A stretch of 64,000 nt of DNA from Pseudoips prasinana (taxonomy: Eukaryota > Arthropoda > Insecta > Lepidoptera > Nolidae), in NCBI GenBank assembly GCA_951640165.1, contig OX621243.1:3100001-3164000 (forward strand), written 5' to 3'. The translations under genes and the position numbers were made by a program. The notes under the pieces were generated by a model. The model saw nothing but the letters and a program-made list of their open reading frames with translations. It was not told the origin of the DNA and did no database searches. Below are positions 47,301 to 56,421 of the stretch, one piece after another; position 1 is the stretch's first letter; every line of letters begins with the position of its first letter.

Positions 47301-48568
47301 GCTTCCGAGATAGCTGAGTAGGATAAGGCCACCTGAAAAAAAAAACTTTTGTAATCAACGATGATAGCATTAAATGATGCCTTCTTATTAAAATCTGACA
47401 CTGTTTTAGTGTAGAAAACGAGATCAGACAATGTTTTTTCCTAAGATGCCTACTCTATTATATATATATAGACAACGCCCGCACTAGCGAATCTAGTCAG
47501 AACGACTATTTATGGGTCACACAAATAGTTATCCGGCGCTGAACTCGAACCCGCGAAACGAAGCAGCGAGGCGACTGTCCTAGCCGCAGCGCCACACGTG
47601 CACTATTAACTTAACATAAAGAAAATGAAACTGTTTTTATTCACATAGACTGAAAAAACGCTCGTAAATAGTCAGTTACAACCTAACTATAATATATTGA
47701 TGAAACAATGAAATTTATTCAACACTTGGGTATTGACATACACTTGTAACTGCCAGGCTAACAATTCAGTACACTAACATAGTCGAATAGAATATTAAAG
47801 TAACAAAAATCTGTTTCATCATATATATTTTTATCCTTAACTAAATAAGCTATTATTTTAAAAATAAGTACTACTATATTGACATTAAATAATTAAAGAC
47901 AACGAGCAGTTGGCAAGAGCAGAAGGTTCTAAACCAGTAGCTTAATTTAAGCGACTATTGCCTGAGGGCACCTTTATGGGGTTTGGGTCTCCGCTCAGGG
48001 GCCCGCTGATGAAAAAAAAGACGGAATTCTAAATAAGGGTGTGATCACTTGCACGGATGCATTAATTCTAGGTCCAAATAAATGATTAGATTGTGACTTA
48101 TATTTGATCAACGCAATTTTAATTTAATTTATGACAATCAAATTGCTAATTTCTTAAATTTATGTGTACAAACTTAATGAACTTAAAGTCGGGCTTTAAT
48201 ACTATAAACAAAGCTACATCTACAGATAAAGCAAAGAAATGATGTAAGGAAAAAAAGGATTTATCAGTAGCTGCCAAGTAATGCTCTCCCCCGTAGCGTA
48301 AAAAAATTGACGCTTCCACACAAATGTAACATTTAACGGAATAAATTTATTTACAAATTGAATAATTAGTAACTTAATAATTGACAATGCCAAATGTAAT
48401 ATATTAGAGTTACCAAACTGTACAAATGAAAGAGGCACAACTATTAACACAACAGGTATCTATAAAAATTACACCTAATAGAATAAAGAAGAAAGTAGTT
48501 CACACGAAAGATATTAAAAAATTTGTACTTACAATGGCAACAAGGAGTAAAGTCATGACAGCGTTCAT
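41018..48568 (-). CDS. Small secreted Ser/Thr-rich protein, three exons (gene 2, whole gene)
   Basis: The function is not recognised. Exons 48568-48533, 47332-47254 and 41112-41018 join to 69 residues: signal peptide MNAVMTLLLVAI plus VALSYSA (cleavage after residue 19), a short Ser/Thr/Asn-rich region (ISEATDSNETTTNSTISTT), and a C-terminal GGLVPEVVTLLNSTVSKIND ending FGLLG. Three Asn-X-Ser/Thr sequons, no Cys. All splice sites are canonical and phases (0, 1) match gene 1. Intron 2 contains ten exon-2-like modules (42.67-46.20 kb), three of which could replace exon 2 in frame, and a second terminal exon candidate at 41319-41412. Which exons are used cannot be told from sequence. Confidence 0.6.
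41319..41412 (-). pseudogene. Gene 2 second terminal exon candidate 3b
   Basis: Homologous to exon 3a at the DNA level (ACACGGTTACCATGGTCA; AAAGCGGTAGCAGTAGTCTG). In the homologous frame it reads SGGHYRENIDNTVTMVTEDV, then DELFDEWVKR and TAG. After the ctcag acceptor only one base precedes this frame, whereas phase 1 needs two, so ordinary splicing would give a short out-of-frame end. Either it is broken by one base or another acceptor is used. Confidence 0.45.
41701..41866 (+). mobile_element. tRNA-derived SINE, family B
   Basis: tRNA-like head GTGTGGCGCCGTGGCTAAGA with B box GGGTTCGATTCCCG, then ACAACTATTTGTATGTCATT and ACCCCGCGACACAGGGATT, ending in a T/A-rich tail. Copies at 47476-47602 (minus) and 62793-63415 (split). 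Confidence 0.75.
42029..42365 (-). mobile_element. tRNA-derived SINE, family C, full length
   Basis: On the minus strand the head reads CGTCGTTGGTCTAGCGGTAG (A box) and GGGTTGAAATCCCGGG (B box), followed by the body shared with 12369-12655. It is inserted in a gene-flanking sequence that is uninterrupted in the paralogous stretch at 63600-63630. Confidence 0.75.
42666..42780 (-). CDS. Exon-2-like module M1, open
   Basis: 115 bases: acceptor cttcctcactag, ATG GCC TTA..., encoding MALAYSANLLTTITSISTIL then TKVIYSTADSSASSTPKE, ending GAA G|gtattt. Start phase 0, end phase 1, same length as gene 1 exon 2. Could replace exon 2 of gene 2. Confidence 0.5.
43094..43169 (-). pseudogene. Exon-2-like module M2, truncated
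   Basis: Starts MDLTYSANLYTSSTSILTNG after acceptor ggtctag; homology ends at ACAGCTG, before any donor. Lacks the Ser/Thr-rich end and splice site. Confidence 0.55.
43507..43637 (-). pseudogene. Exon-2-like module M3, frameshifted
   Basis: 131 bases with acceptor cttgtctag and donor ACTG|gtattt. A two-base deletion relative to the open modules leads to a stop after 20 codons (MALAYSANLKTSVLRFTDIN). The downstream part would read DDSNASSDNSTTTASTT in the original frame. Confidence 0.6.
43899..44013 (-). CDS. Exon-2-like module M4, open
   Basis: 115 bases reading MALAYSAYLLSTSTLISTIL then TNGIYSTAASSDTSTSQQ and G|gtattt. Its acceptor (gcgctag) lies directly against module M5 without an intron, so its polypyrimidine tract is replaced by M5 coding sequence and splicing may be poor. 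The sequence equals M8. Confidence 0.45.
44014..44111 (-). pseudogene. Exon-2-like module M5, fused to M4
   Basis: Matches M1 for its first ~98 bases (to AGCGCTAG), then runs straight into M4's ATGGCC, giving a stop a few codons on. It looks like the product of unequal exchange within the CTAG-ATGGCC junction. Confidence 0.6.
44426..44501 (-). pseudogene. Exon-2-like module M6, truncated
   Basis: Counterpart of M2 in the second unit, with a one-base difference that brings a stop after ACAGCTGAG. No donor. Confidence 0.55.
44839..44969 (-). pseudogene. Exon-2-like module M7, frameshifted
   Basis: Counterpart of M3, same two-base deletion and stop. Splice sites retained. Confidence 0.6.
45231..45345 (-). 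CDS. Exon-2-like module M8, open
   Basis: Same 115-base sequence as M4, but with the normal intron and acceptor (aacttcctcactag) seen at M1. With exon 1 and exon 3a it would give an 81-residue secreted protein. Of the array, this and M1 are the best candidates for real alternative exons. Confidence 0.5.
45658..45733 (-). pseudogene. Exon-2-like module M9, truncated, ATG lost
   Basis: Counterpart of M2 and M6; begins ATA GAC instead of ATG GAC and lacks a donor. Confidence 0.55.
46071..46202 (-). pseudogene. Exon-2-like module M10, frameshifted
   Basis: 132 bases, acceptor cttgtctag, donor ACTG|gtatt. One base short of the open frame, giving a stop after RFYR. Reading with the base restored would give a Ser/Thr-rich end (DDSGASSYNSTTTASTT). 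Confidence 0.6.
46695..46922 (+). mobile_element. SINE with RTE-like 3' tail
   Basis: Body in reverse of 13151-13409 (GATTATGGCATATCCCCTCA), then GGGGGAGGCCTTTGTCCAGC and CGGCTTATATGATGATGATG, i.e. the RTE LINE terminus. It lies between module M10 and gene 2 exon 2. Confidence 0.7.
47254..47332 (-). CDS. Gene 2 exon 2 (proximal)
   Basis: 79 bases: acceptor tttttttttcag, GTG GCC TTA TCC TAC TCA GCT, encoding VALSYSAISEATDSNETTTN and STISTT, donor G|gtattt. Shorter than the 115-base modules but the same phases. The strongest acceptor of all exon-2 copies. Confidence 0.6.
47476..47602 (-). mobile_element. tRNA-derived SINE, family B fragment
   Basis: Minus-strand head (TGTGGCGCTGCGGCTAGGAC; GGGTTCGAGTTCAGCGCCGG) and the following ACTATTTGTGTGACCC. 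3' part missing. Confidence 0.6.
47701..48070 (-). repeat. Interspersed repeat E
   Basis: Minus-strand copy: TGAAATTTATTCAACACTTG at the low end (its 3' terminus), then AGCTTAATTTAAGCGACTAT and GTGTGATCACTTGCACGGAT. In gene 2 intron 1. Confidence 0.65.
48533..48568 (-). CDS. Gene 2 exon 1 (signal peptide start)
   Basis: ATG AAC GCT GTC ATG ACT TTA CTC CTT GTT GCC ATT, donor gtaagt. Twelve codons, phase 0, as in gene 1. Confidence 0.65.
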
Positions 48569-48628
48569 CTTGAAGTAGTTGTTTGAACTCAGGTGAGAGA
48601 TAACATGTCTTGGTTCAGTTCAGATCGG

Positions 48629-48636
48629 CTTTTATA
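48629..48636 (-). promoter_or_regulatory. TATA box of gene 2
   Basis: TATAAAAG followed by CCGATC, 68 bases from the start codon; same spacing and context as gene 1. Confidence 0.65.
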
Positions 48637-48660
48637 CTGTTCAATTGCGTTTGTATCAAC

Positions 48661-48726
48661 AGGAAGCAGACTGGCGGTACATATTTAGGGAGTAAATATT
48701 GCACCGAGTTTATTTTTCACTTTTAC
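48661..48726 (-). promoter_or_regulatory. Conserved upstream promoter block, gene 2
   Basis: AGGAAGCAGAC, ACATATTTAGGGAGTAAATA and TTTATTTTTCACTTTTAC, matching 6733-6798. It begins 25 bases above the TATA box here and 35 in gene 1. Confidence 0.6.
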
Positions 48727-49049
48727 ATCATTGTTTATTCAATTGTTAAAATTAGGTACTTATATTTCAACAGTACCTATCTAGGATCTACATTTTTATA
48801 TAGTTATTATTTCTTTCATATTTACTTGAGGTACCGAAGAGAAGGTATGTTGTTAACAACATCAAATATATTCACACTTCACAATTTTACTCTTCACAGT
48901 TTGACTCTTCTTTTCTAAATTCTATTGATAAAAACTCATGTCCAAACTTTAGCCTATGCTCTTCCCAGTCTATGCCAACTGTATCCTGTAATATAAACAC
49001 AATTGAAATTGATATTAAATGTGTGAGAAAAGGGTATGACCTTAAACTG

Positions 49050-52000
49050 CCGCTATCGGGGGCTCTAGAATCTTAGGATTCATCAGAGGCCTACGATAGC
49101 ATAGTTACTATCAGTACAGGATAGTAACTTAGAGCGGCGGCGGAAGAGTAGGCATAATTATGCATACCAACGGCGGCGCTCACAGGCCGAGTTACTGGCT
49201 TACTGTACGCTTACCGAGACGCAGGGGACGAGCACAAGTGAGCTATTTAGTCCGAGGGAGCATACCTGAAACAAAACCCCGATCCAAAGTGTTATCCGAC
49301 CCGTGCTGAGGGATACTTGGCCAGAGGGTATTCTGGTTGATAACGGAGGGTGTCTATGTTGGCGGTCATAGGACACAGCATGGATCCGCCTTACCCCCGT
49401 ATAGGGCTCTGCGAGGGTGGACCGTTTAGTCCCTAATACTCGTGGGAACGCAATGGACACAATTACTTTCAATCCTTTAAATGGCGGCGACGTGGTCCGC
49501 CACCCGTCACGTCTCGTTTCCCAGAGAGGCGAAAAGTGGTCAACGGAGAGCCGTTTTGCTACGTTGAATGTTGGAGGAGGAATAGAAGGTAAGATGGACG
49601 AAGTATGTCAGCTGATGAGTGAAAAGCGGATCGATGTGTTGTGTGTGAATGAGACGAAGCGGAAAGGGTGTGATACTACAAAACACGGACTATACACGGC
49701 GTATTGGTCTGGAGTACCGAACACCACCCAAGCTTGCCAAGGTGTGGGTCTCATCCTTTCCACAAGTATGTCTGAGTGTGTGACTGAGTTTGAATGCGTG
49801 AATGCAAGAGTAATGTGGTTGAGAATGAAAGTTGGTATGACCCGTATCTTCCTAGTAGGAGTGTACGCTCCTGTAGATATGGGTGCAGTTGTAATACAGC
49901 GAGAACAAGAGGAAAGAAAGGCATTCTGGGAGACCCTGAGAGATGTGTTGCGGTTAAGTCAGTATAATGAAAGAGTAATAATGTTAGGTGATTTTAATGG
50001 ATGGGTTGGGGTAAAACGTGATGGTTTTGAAAGAGTACTAGGTCAATTCGGCGACGAGAGTGAGAATGAGAATGGGTACAGTCTGCTTGAGATATGTTTG
50101 GAATGGGGTCTTTGTGTTACAAATACTATGTTAACTCGTGTTTACACGAGAGAGGAAAAATGTAAGAAAGAGTATGATTGACTTCGTGATTGTAGATGAA
50201 AGACTGAGAAAGAATGTTCTAGACACAAGAGTCTATCGTGGGACCGCAATCCATACAGACCACTTTCTGGTAATGAGCCGAATAAGTGGTCTATTCAAAG
50301 GATGGCGCCACCGGATCCCTGAGACTAAAAGTGTACTAGAGAGAATAAAAGTAGAGGAACTGCAAGAGGAAGAAGTGGCAGATGAGTACAAAAGTAAGTT
50401 GGTTGAGAAGTTTGAGGGATCTGAAGACATAAGAGAAGTAGAAGAGCTATGGAAGGTAGTCAAAGAAGGTGTGGTGAGTGTAGTTGGTGAAGTATGTGGT
50501 GTAATAAAGAGAAGAAAGATGAAGAATATTTGGTGGGATAAAAGTGTACAAAAAGTTGTATGTGAAAAGAAGAAAGCGTGGTTAGACTGGCTAGCCACCA
50601 GAGCAAACGAACGAATGCATAAGGCGACGAATGAGGATATAGAAAGGGCCTGGAATGATTATAGGAAAATGAAAGGAATTGTAAAGGAAGTGGTGAACGA
50701 AAAGAAAAATGAACAAAAGGATAATTTTGATAGAAGGTTGTCTAAGGATATTCAGACGAACATTAAGTTTTTCTGGAAATCCGTTAGATCTGTAAGAGGC
50801 ATAACTCAAACCTCAGAACTGAAATCCATACGAGACCAAGATGGAAATATAGTGAAAGGGGAAGAATGCGTGTTAAAACGTTGGAAGGAGTATTTTGAAA
50901 GTTTGTATGAAAGAGGTGTAACAGAGAGTGAACGTAGTTCACTAAGTATAGACAAGAATAAATGTAAAGATGACATTGGTATGGATGAGATTGTGAAAGC
51001 TATTAAGGGTATGAAATCAGGTAAGTCACCAGGGTATGACAGGATAACTTCCGAGATGCTGAAGGCTGGACATGGCGTCATAGCGAGTCAGCTGTGCAGC
51101 CTTTTCAATTTATGCTATACCACCGGCCAAGTGCCAAGTGATTGGTGCAAGGCTGTCATCGTACCTCTTTACAAAGGGAAAGGCTCACGGCAAGACTGTA
51201 AAAACTATAGGGGCATTAGTCTGCTCAGCGTCGTTGGTAAGTTGTATGTAAAAGTATTGGTTGAAAGAGTTGTGAAAGAAACCGATGCGAAAATATGGGA
51301 TGCACAGGCGGGTTTTCGGAAAGGAATGGGATGCATGGATCAGGTCTTTTCTCTGCGAAGCATAGTAGAGAAGTTTTTGGGCAAAAACCAAAAGGTTTAC
51401 TGTGCCTTCGTAGACTTAGAAAAGGCCTACGATAGAGTGTTGAGGAGTGAATTATGGTCGGTACTGTCCATGTATGAACGAAAACCTTATTCAAGTACTG
51501 AAATCTCTTTATAGGGATTCCAGAGCTTGCGTGAGGATTAACGGGTCATACACCGAGTGGTTTAGCATCCAAAAGGGTGTTAGACAGGGATGCGTAGCGT
51601 CACCGTGGTTGTTTAACCTATTCATGGATAGCTGTTTAAAAGATTTGAAAGAAAGTGAATGCGGTGTAAGGATGAATGAGTTACTCATCAAATGTCTGCT
51701 CTACGCTGATGATCAAGTTTTACTTGCATCATCGGCGGACGAGTTGCAGGTGATGGTAACAAATATATATATGCATGAATCTTTTGAAAGGAAAGGGATG
51801 AAAATGAATGTAGGTAAGACGCTAGTAATGGTATTTGAGAGGGATGAATACACGACAGCGTGTGATATTGTGATTGGAGGAGAAAAAGTCGAACAGGTGA
51901 ATGAGTTTGTATATTTGGGAACTTTGTTTACGAGAGATGGGAAATATGAAAAAGATATTGTTAGATGAGTAAATGCGGGGAACAGAGTGAATGGGGCACT

Positions 52001-52553
52001 ACACGCCTTTATGAGTAGCCGGCAAGTATCAAAGAAGGCTCGACTAGCCGTGCACGATGGAGTGTTAGTGCCAACTTTAATGTATGGAAGTGAAAGTTGG
52101 GTATGGCAGAAAAAGAATTAAAGTAAAATAAATGCAGTGGAAATGAGAGCTCTGAGAAGTATGTGTGGTGTGACTTTGAGAGACAGAATTCGAAATACTG
52201 ATGTAAGAGAGCGTTGTGGTGTGAAAGAGGATGTAGTCACAAAAATTGAAAAAGGCATGCTGAAATGGTTTGGCCATTTAGAAAGGATGAATGAAAGAAG
52301 ATTGACAAAAGAAGTATACCTGGCCTGTGTGAATGCAACAACCGGAAGGGGAAGACCACGTCGAACATTCTCTGACCATATTGGAGATGTTCTCAAGAAA
52401 GGGCAGGTCAGAAGTACCCTAAACCGGCGAGCATGTATGAAGAATATAATGACAGTAATCGAGGCAAAAGAAGTATGCAAAGATCGTGACAAATGGAAAT
52501 CCGTTGTCTCTGCCTACCCCTCTGGGAAACAGGCGTGAGTCTATGTATGTATG
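49050..52553 (+). pseudogene. RTE-like LINE, nearly full length
   Basis: Endonuclease (49417-50181): RFATLNVGGGIEGKMDEVC, VLCVNETKRKG, FLVGVYAP, VIMLGDFNGWVG. Frameshift near 50150, then SMIDFVIVDERLR and RGTAIHTDHFLV. RT (50138-51514): GKSPGYDRITSEMLKAG, CKNYRGISLLSVVGKLYVK, AQAGFRKGMGCMDQ, FVDLEKAYDRV. Frameshift near 51480, then GVRQGCVASPWLFNLFMDS and CLLYADDQVLLAS. In-frame stops at 51966 (TGA) and 52118 (TAA), and a C-terminal [16 protein letters not shown] end finishing AYPSGKQA. 5' UTR from about 49050; 3' end (TATG)n. Two frameshifts and two stops only. Confidence 0.8.
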
Positions 52554-52623
52554 TAAATCCGCTGGTCCGGATCATTTATCACCAAAATTTGTCATAGTAT
52601 GTGTTGAACTAGGGCATGTAGTT

Positions 52624-53090
52624 CCGGCGCTGGGATCTAATCCGGCGCTGGGATCTAATCTCAGCGCGAGAGAGAATGCGGCGTCCGGCTGGCTTCTCCC
52701 CGGCTTGACGTCGCCCCTGGGACCGCTGGCGTTTGGAGGAGGGGAACTCCACTCGTCTTACATAAGCGGTCCCGGGAAGAGGTAACCTGCTGTAGCTCAG
52801 GCTGCCTAAACGCGCTTGTGCGTGAAGGGGAGGGGAGGAGGCATTTGGCCCCCTCCCGTCCTCGGAGGAGAGTCTCAGACGCTCAGTGTACAGCGGGGGT
52901 ACTGGCGAGATCGTTCACGAGTACCCAGGCCCCCCGCTACAGGCATTGTGAGGCTGGCTACCATGGTGGTTTTAGTGCGTATCCCGGGACTAGCCCGAGT
53001 GAGTCCCACATAACCCGTCGCCTCCCCAAGCGGCGGGTATGCGTAAGATTTTTGCAATTCCACCATGTAAAAAAAAAAAAAAAAAAAAAA
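52624..53090 (+). mobile_element. GC-rich poly(A) retroposon with 13-bp target duplication
   Basis: Flanked by AGGGCATGTAGTT at 52611-52623 and 53091-53103, with an A-run at about 53069-53091. The 5' end has an 18-base direct duplication (CCGGCGCTGGGATCTAAT, twice). No ORF with a recognised motif; likely a truncated L1/R1-type 3' end or a SINE. Composition is far more GC-rich than the surroundings. Confidence 0.75.
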
Positions 53091-53143
53091 AGGGCATGTA
53101 GTTATCCGCTCCTTTTTGTGTCGTCGGATAAATGGGATAATTT

Positions 53144-53172
53144 GATAACGTTATCCGGATATATCCGGATAA
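53144..53172. repeat. Overlapping palindromes
   Basis: GATAACGTTATC (53144-53155) overlaps a perfect 22-base palindrome at 53151-53172 whose half is TTATCCGGATA. Confidence 0.8.
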
Positions 53173-53384
53173 TTTGGATAGGAGTGATCTAACCACAGTA
53201 TCAGCAATCATTTATATTCAGTACTCAGTGTAACGATGGAAAAAAATAAATGATCAAACTTGACTTTTTTATAACATTATTCGCAATGCAAAGTGTTTTT
53301 GAGATTCGATTTACGCTATGATTACGAATAATGCTAAATAAAATACTTTTGAAGGTGTTTTCAACATGATATGATCTTTCACAA

Positions 53385-53510
53385 GCAACTCTCCATTGCT
53401 CTTTGGATGACCCTGAGCCTTCTAATAAGGCCCATAGTGAGAGACTTCGTATCTGTTCCGTAAGTCATCACTGGTAATGCACACTGTTCATAGACTTGTG
53501 ACTGAGACAC
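53385..53510 (-). pseudogene. RTE-clade LINE fragment
   Basis: The minus strand reads QCALPVMTYGTDTKSLTMGL then IRRLRVIQRAMES, the segment preceding the RTE C terminus (compare 2088-2548). Confidence 0.65.
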
Positions 53511-53532
53511 TGCGATATTTTGCATGAGATGT

Positions 53533-55475
53533 TTTATTTATTTATTTATTAATAGGACAACTTACAAAACATACACTTTGGAAAGGATCATACAATGTTA
53601 TAAGTGGCTCAAGCAATAGTGCTGTTTCAATTACAAGTTGCCACGGCATGCATTAAAATTAACAAGGTGTATGAGCAAACAATGTTATTGAAATATTTTT
53701 TAAGAAACACTTAACTACTTTCATATAATTACTTAAAACTAAGCTGGTACCAAATAACTTGCCTAATCGGCAGTTTAGACAATTTTTCATAGCGGAAACA
53801 AATTAAGGAGCAGAGTAGTTGATTGTGAACAATAATAAAATCTTATGGTAAATAGACTTGCTGATGTTGGAATATTTAAACAGTAAATACACAATAATCT
53901 TAAAGTTATGCAATAGAAATAACCTGGAGAATTATAAGGATATATTAATATGATACATTTAGACAATTCTTTTTAATTCGGCTTTGTATCTAACTAGATT
54001 GTGCATAAACAAATCGCAGTCTTTATTAATAGACATAGTGTTGTAAGCTTTTTGTATTCTAATCAATGGAGAATTAAGACCCAGGTTGGTGCGTGAGCGT
54101 GAAGGAGTAAAAAGGTGAAATTTATTTTACGCGGTAGTTTAAAAGGTACATTGAACCGTAACTTTGTCAGCAGTTGTGGACATTCAATCACACTATTGCC
54201 TATTTTAAACAAAAATAGTTGATCAATAAATTCTCTTCTCTTCCTAAGACTACCCATTTGATAAAAATGTAAGCGGCTATTGTAGCATGTGAGTTGTTTG
54301 GCCTTTTGGCTTTGGTATGCAAGATGATAAACAAAACGCTTTTGTACCCGCTCAACCGTGTTAGAATGAACCTCGTAGTGTGGTGACCATACCGAACTGC
54401 AATACTCGAGACCAGACCTTACTATACTATTATAAATAATTATTTTCGTTGATGCATTTTTAAAGTGCTTACAGTTTCTTACCACAAATCCGAGAAGTTT
54501 ATACCCTTTTGAGGTTATGTCGTTAATATGTACATCGAATCTCAATTTTTTATCGAAAGTTATTCCCAAATCTTTATATGTGTCTACTTCTTTAATTTTA
54601 GTATCTAAGATTGAATAAGCATTATTATACGTTTCTTTTTTTCTAGTAAAGTGCATATGGTAGCATTTATCACTATTTAGAGTCATTTTATTGTCAGAGC
54701 ACCACTTTACAAGACGATTTAAGTCATCTTGAAGAAGGTTAATGTCAGCCGCTGAGTTTATTGGTTTGATAATTTTTAGGTCATCAGCGTACAAGTAGCT
54801 GAGGGTATTATGAAAACATGTAGTGATATCGTTGATAAATATATTGAAAAATGTAGGGCCGAGGTGCGATCCTTGTGGGACGCCCGAGGATGCTATAAAA
54901 GGTTCAGAGGTGAATCCGTTAATTACTATTTGACAGGTGCGTTCCCTCAGATACGACGAACACCAGTCCAGAAGTGAGCCATCAATACCAAACTGCAAAA
55001 ACTTATTAACTAGGATGTTATGATTTACCTTATCAAAGGCTTTTGCAAAATCTGTGTAGGCAACGTCTACAGAAGTGCCTTTGTCTAACGAAGCGATTAA
55101 GTCGTTTGTAAAAGATACTAAATTAGTTGTAGTCGAGCGACTGTTAAAAAAGCCATGCTGATTAGGTGTGATTAGGGGTTTAATATGCCAGGAAATAAAC
55201 GGAAGCAGTAATGATTCGAATAACTTGGCAAAAACGGGTAGAATAGATATTGGCCTGTAACTGGTTACATGTTCCACAGCACCAGACTTGTAAATAGGCA
55301 CAATCATAGCATTTTTCCAGGCAGTAGGAAATTTACCCGTGAATAAAGACTTATTATATATAACAGTTAATGGGTAGGATATAAAGGAGAACGGGCGGAA
55401 GTGGTCCAAATGGCGTCGGCGGATGAAACCTAGTCTATATAATAGTTCGTGAATGCCTTGAGATTGAGATTTAAT
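53533..55475 (-). pseudogene. Jockey-type LINE, 5'-truncated, minus strand
   Basis: A long open frame (about 55470-54063) with RT blocks VTSYRPISILPVFAKLFES, NQHGFFNSRSTTT, YTDFAKAFDKVNH, SGVPQGSHLGPTFFNIFIND, YLYADDLKIIKP, YKDLGITFDKKLRFD and SGLEYCSSVWSP. A frameshift near 54100 leads to the true C terminus (IQKAYNTMSINKDCDLFMHN). The 3' end is (TAAA)n at 53533-53556. The first ~13 residues of the nominal ORF come from the adjoining SINE. Confidence 0.8.
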
Positions 55476-55726
55476 AATAATAATATCTGGGGACAATGTC
55501 ACACAGATCATCCTAGCCCCAAACTAAGCAAAGCTTGTAATATGGGTACCAGGCGACGATATACATACTTATATAGATAGATAAATACATAAATACATAG
55601 AAAACATCCATGACTCAGAAACAAATATTCGTTCTCATCACACAAATATTTGCACTTACCGGGATTCGAACCCAGGACCACCAGCTTCGTAGGCAGGAAC
55701 ACTACCAACTAGGCTGCGGTGACCGT
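55470..55726 (-). mobile_element. tRNA-derived SINE, family A
   Basis: (TAA)n tail against the truncated 5' edge of the LINE, full body, and a complete head with GGGATTCGAACCC and CAACTAGGCTGCGGTGACCG. Confidence 0.8.
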
Positions 55727-56118
55727 AGATTCGATGTATTTTTTTACTATGGACACCATAAAATCGGCCCACGGAGAAAAAAGTTATACAGTTCAGAAAG
55801 TATCTGCCTATTATAGACGAATAATTGAAAAAGCTGCCTTTTGTTCGGTCAAAACTTATTTGCCGAGTACCGAGTACTCGCACTTACTCCCCGCCGCCCG
55901 TATGCGCCCGCTACCCCTCGGGGTGGCGGGGGGTGATGCTCCTGCGCCGCGCGTATTGTTCACAGGTCAGTGAGTCATTCGCTATTATTCAGCAAGGACA
56001 TCGTTTGGTTTCTTTATTTTGTTCGTACCGGCTTTCTTTTTGGACATATTTTGATTTACTTACTCGATTACTTTGGCGCGTTTAAACGGACTTGTGATAT
56101 TGCTTTTGGATTTGGCTT
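55727..56118. other. No gene; GC-rich hairpin
   Basis: A GC-rich patch at 55880-55960 contains the imperfect hairpin CCGCTACCCCTCGGGGTGGCGG. The flanking T-rich sequence resembles a LINE 5' UTR but no ORF start follows on either strand. Confidence 0.25.
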
Positions 56119-56421
56119 TCAAGATGTTGCCTCGTGCTTTTCAGTAATAAAATCTAAAAAAGAAGTATTGGCAACATTATTTACGGCACATGAGACAGCT
56201 AATGGAAAGCCTGGACTTCCTGTCCAACTAAGACCACCTAGATTAAAGTCACCACATATCAAAACATTTTCATAAGAAGCGGAAATGTTGCTTGCGTTTT
56301 CCAAAAAATGTTGTAAAATATGTAATTGTATGTTATTGCATATTATGCATATGCATGACTTAGATACTACGATTGACTTCCTTCTCGAAGCAGAGTCTCC
56401 TATCTTAACTTGGGTGGTCAT
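56119..56421 (-). pseudogene. LINE endonuclease fragment
   Basis: The minus strand reads HFLENASNISASYENVLICG and DFNLGGLSWTGSPGF, then FLDFITEK, the GDFN block of an apurinic-type endonuclease. It is a Jockey-type pattern and abuts a different (RTE) fragment at 56422. Confidence 0.55.

Noticed and set aside
52077..52492. Minus-strand ORFs of 66 and 124 codons
   Set aside because: Antisense to the RTE-like C-terminal domain (52137-52538), which carries the recognisable protein.
55470..55511. N-terminal extension of the 482-residue reverse transcriptase ORF
   Set aside because: These codons are the 3' end of a family-A SINE that happens to be in frame.
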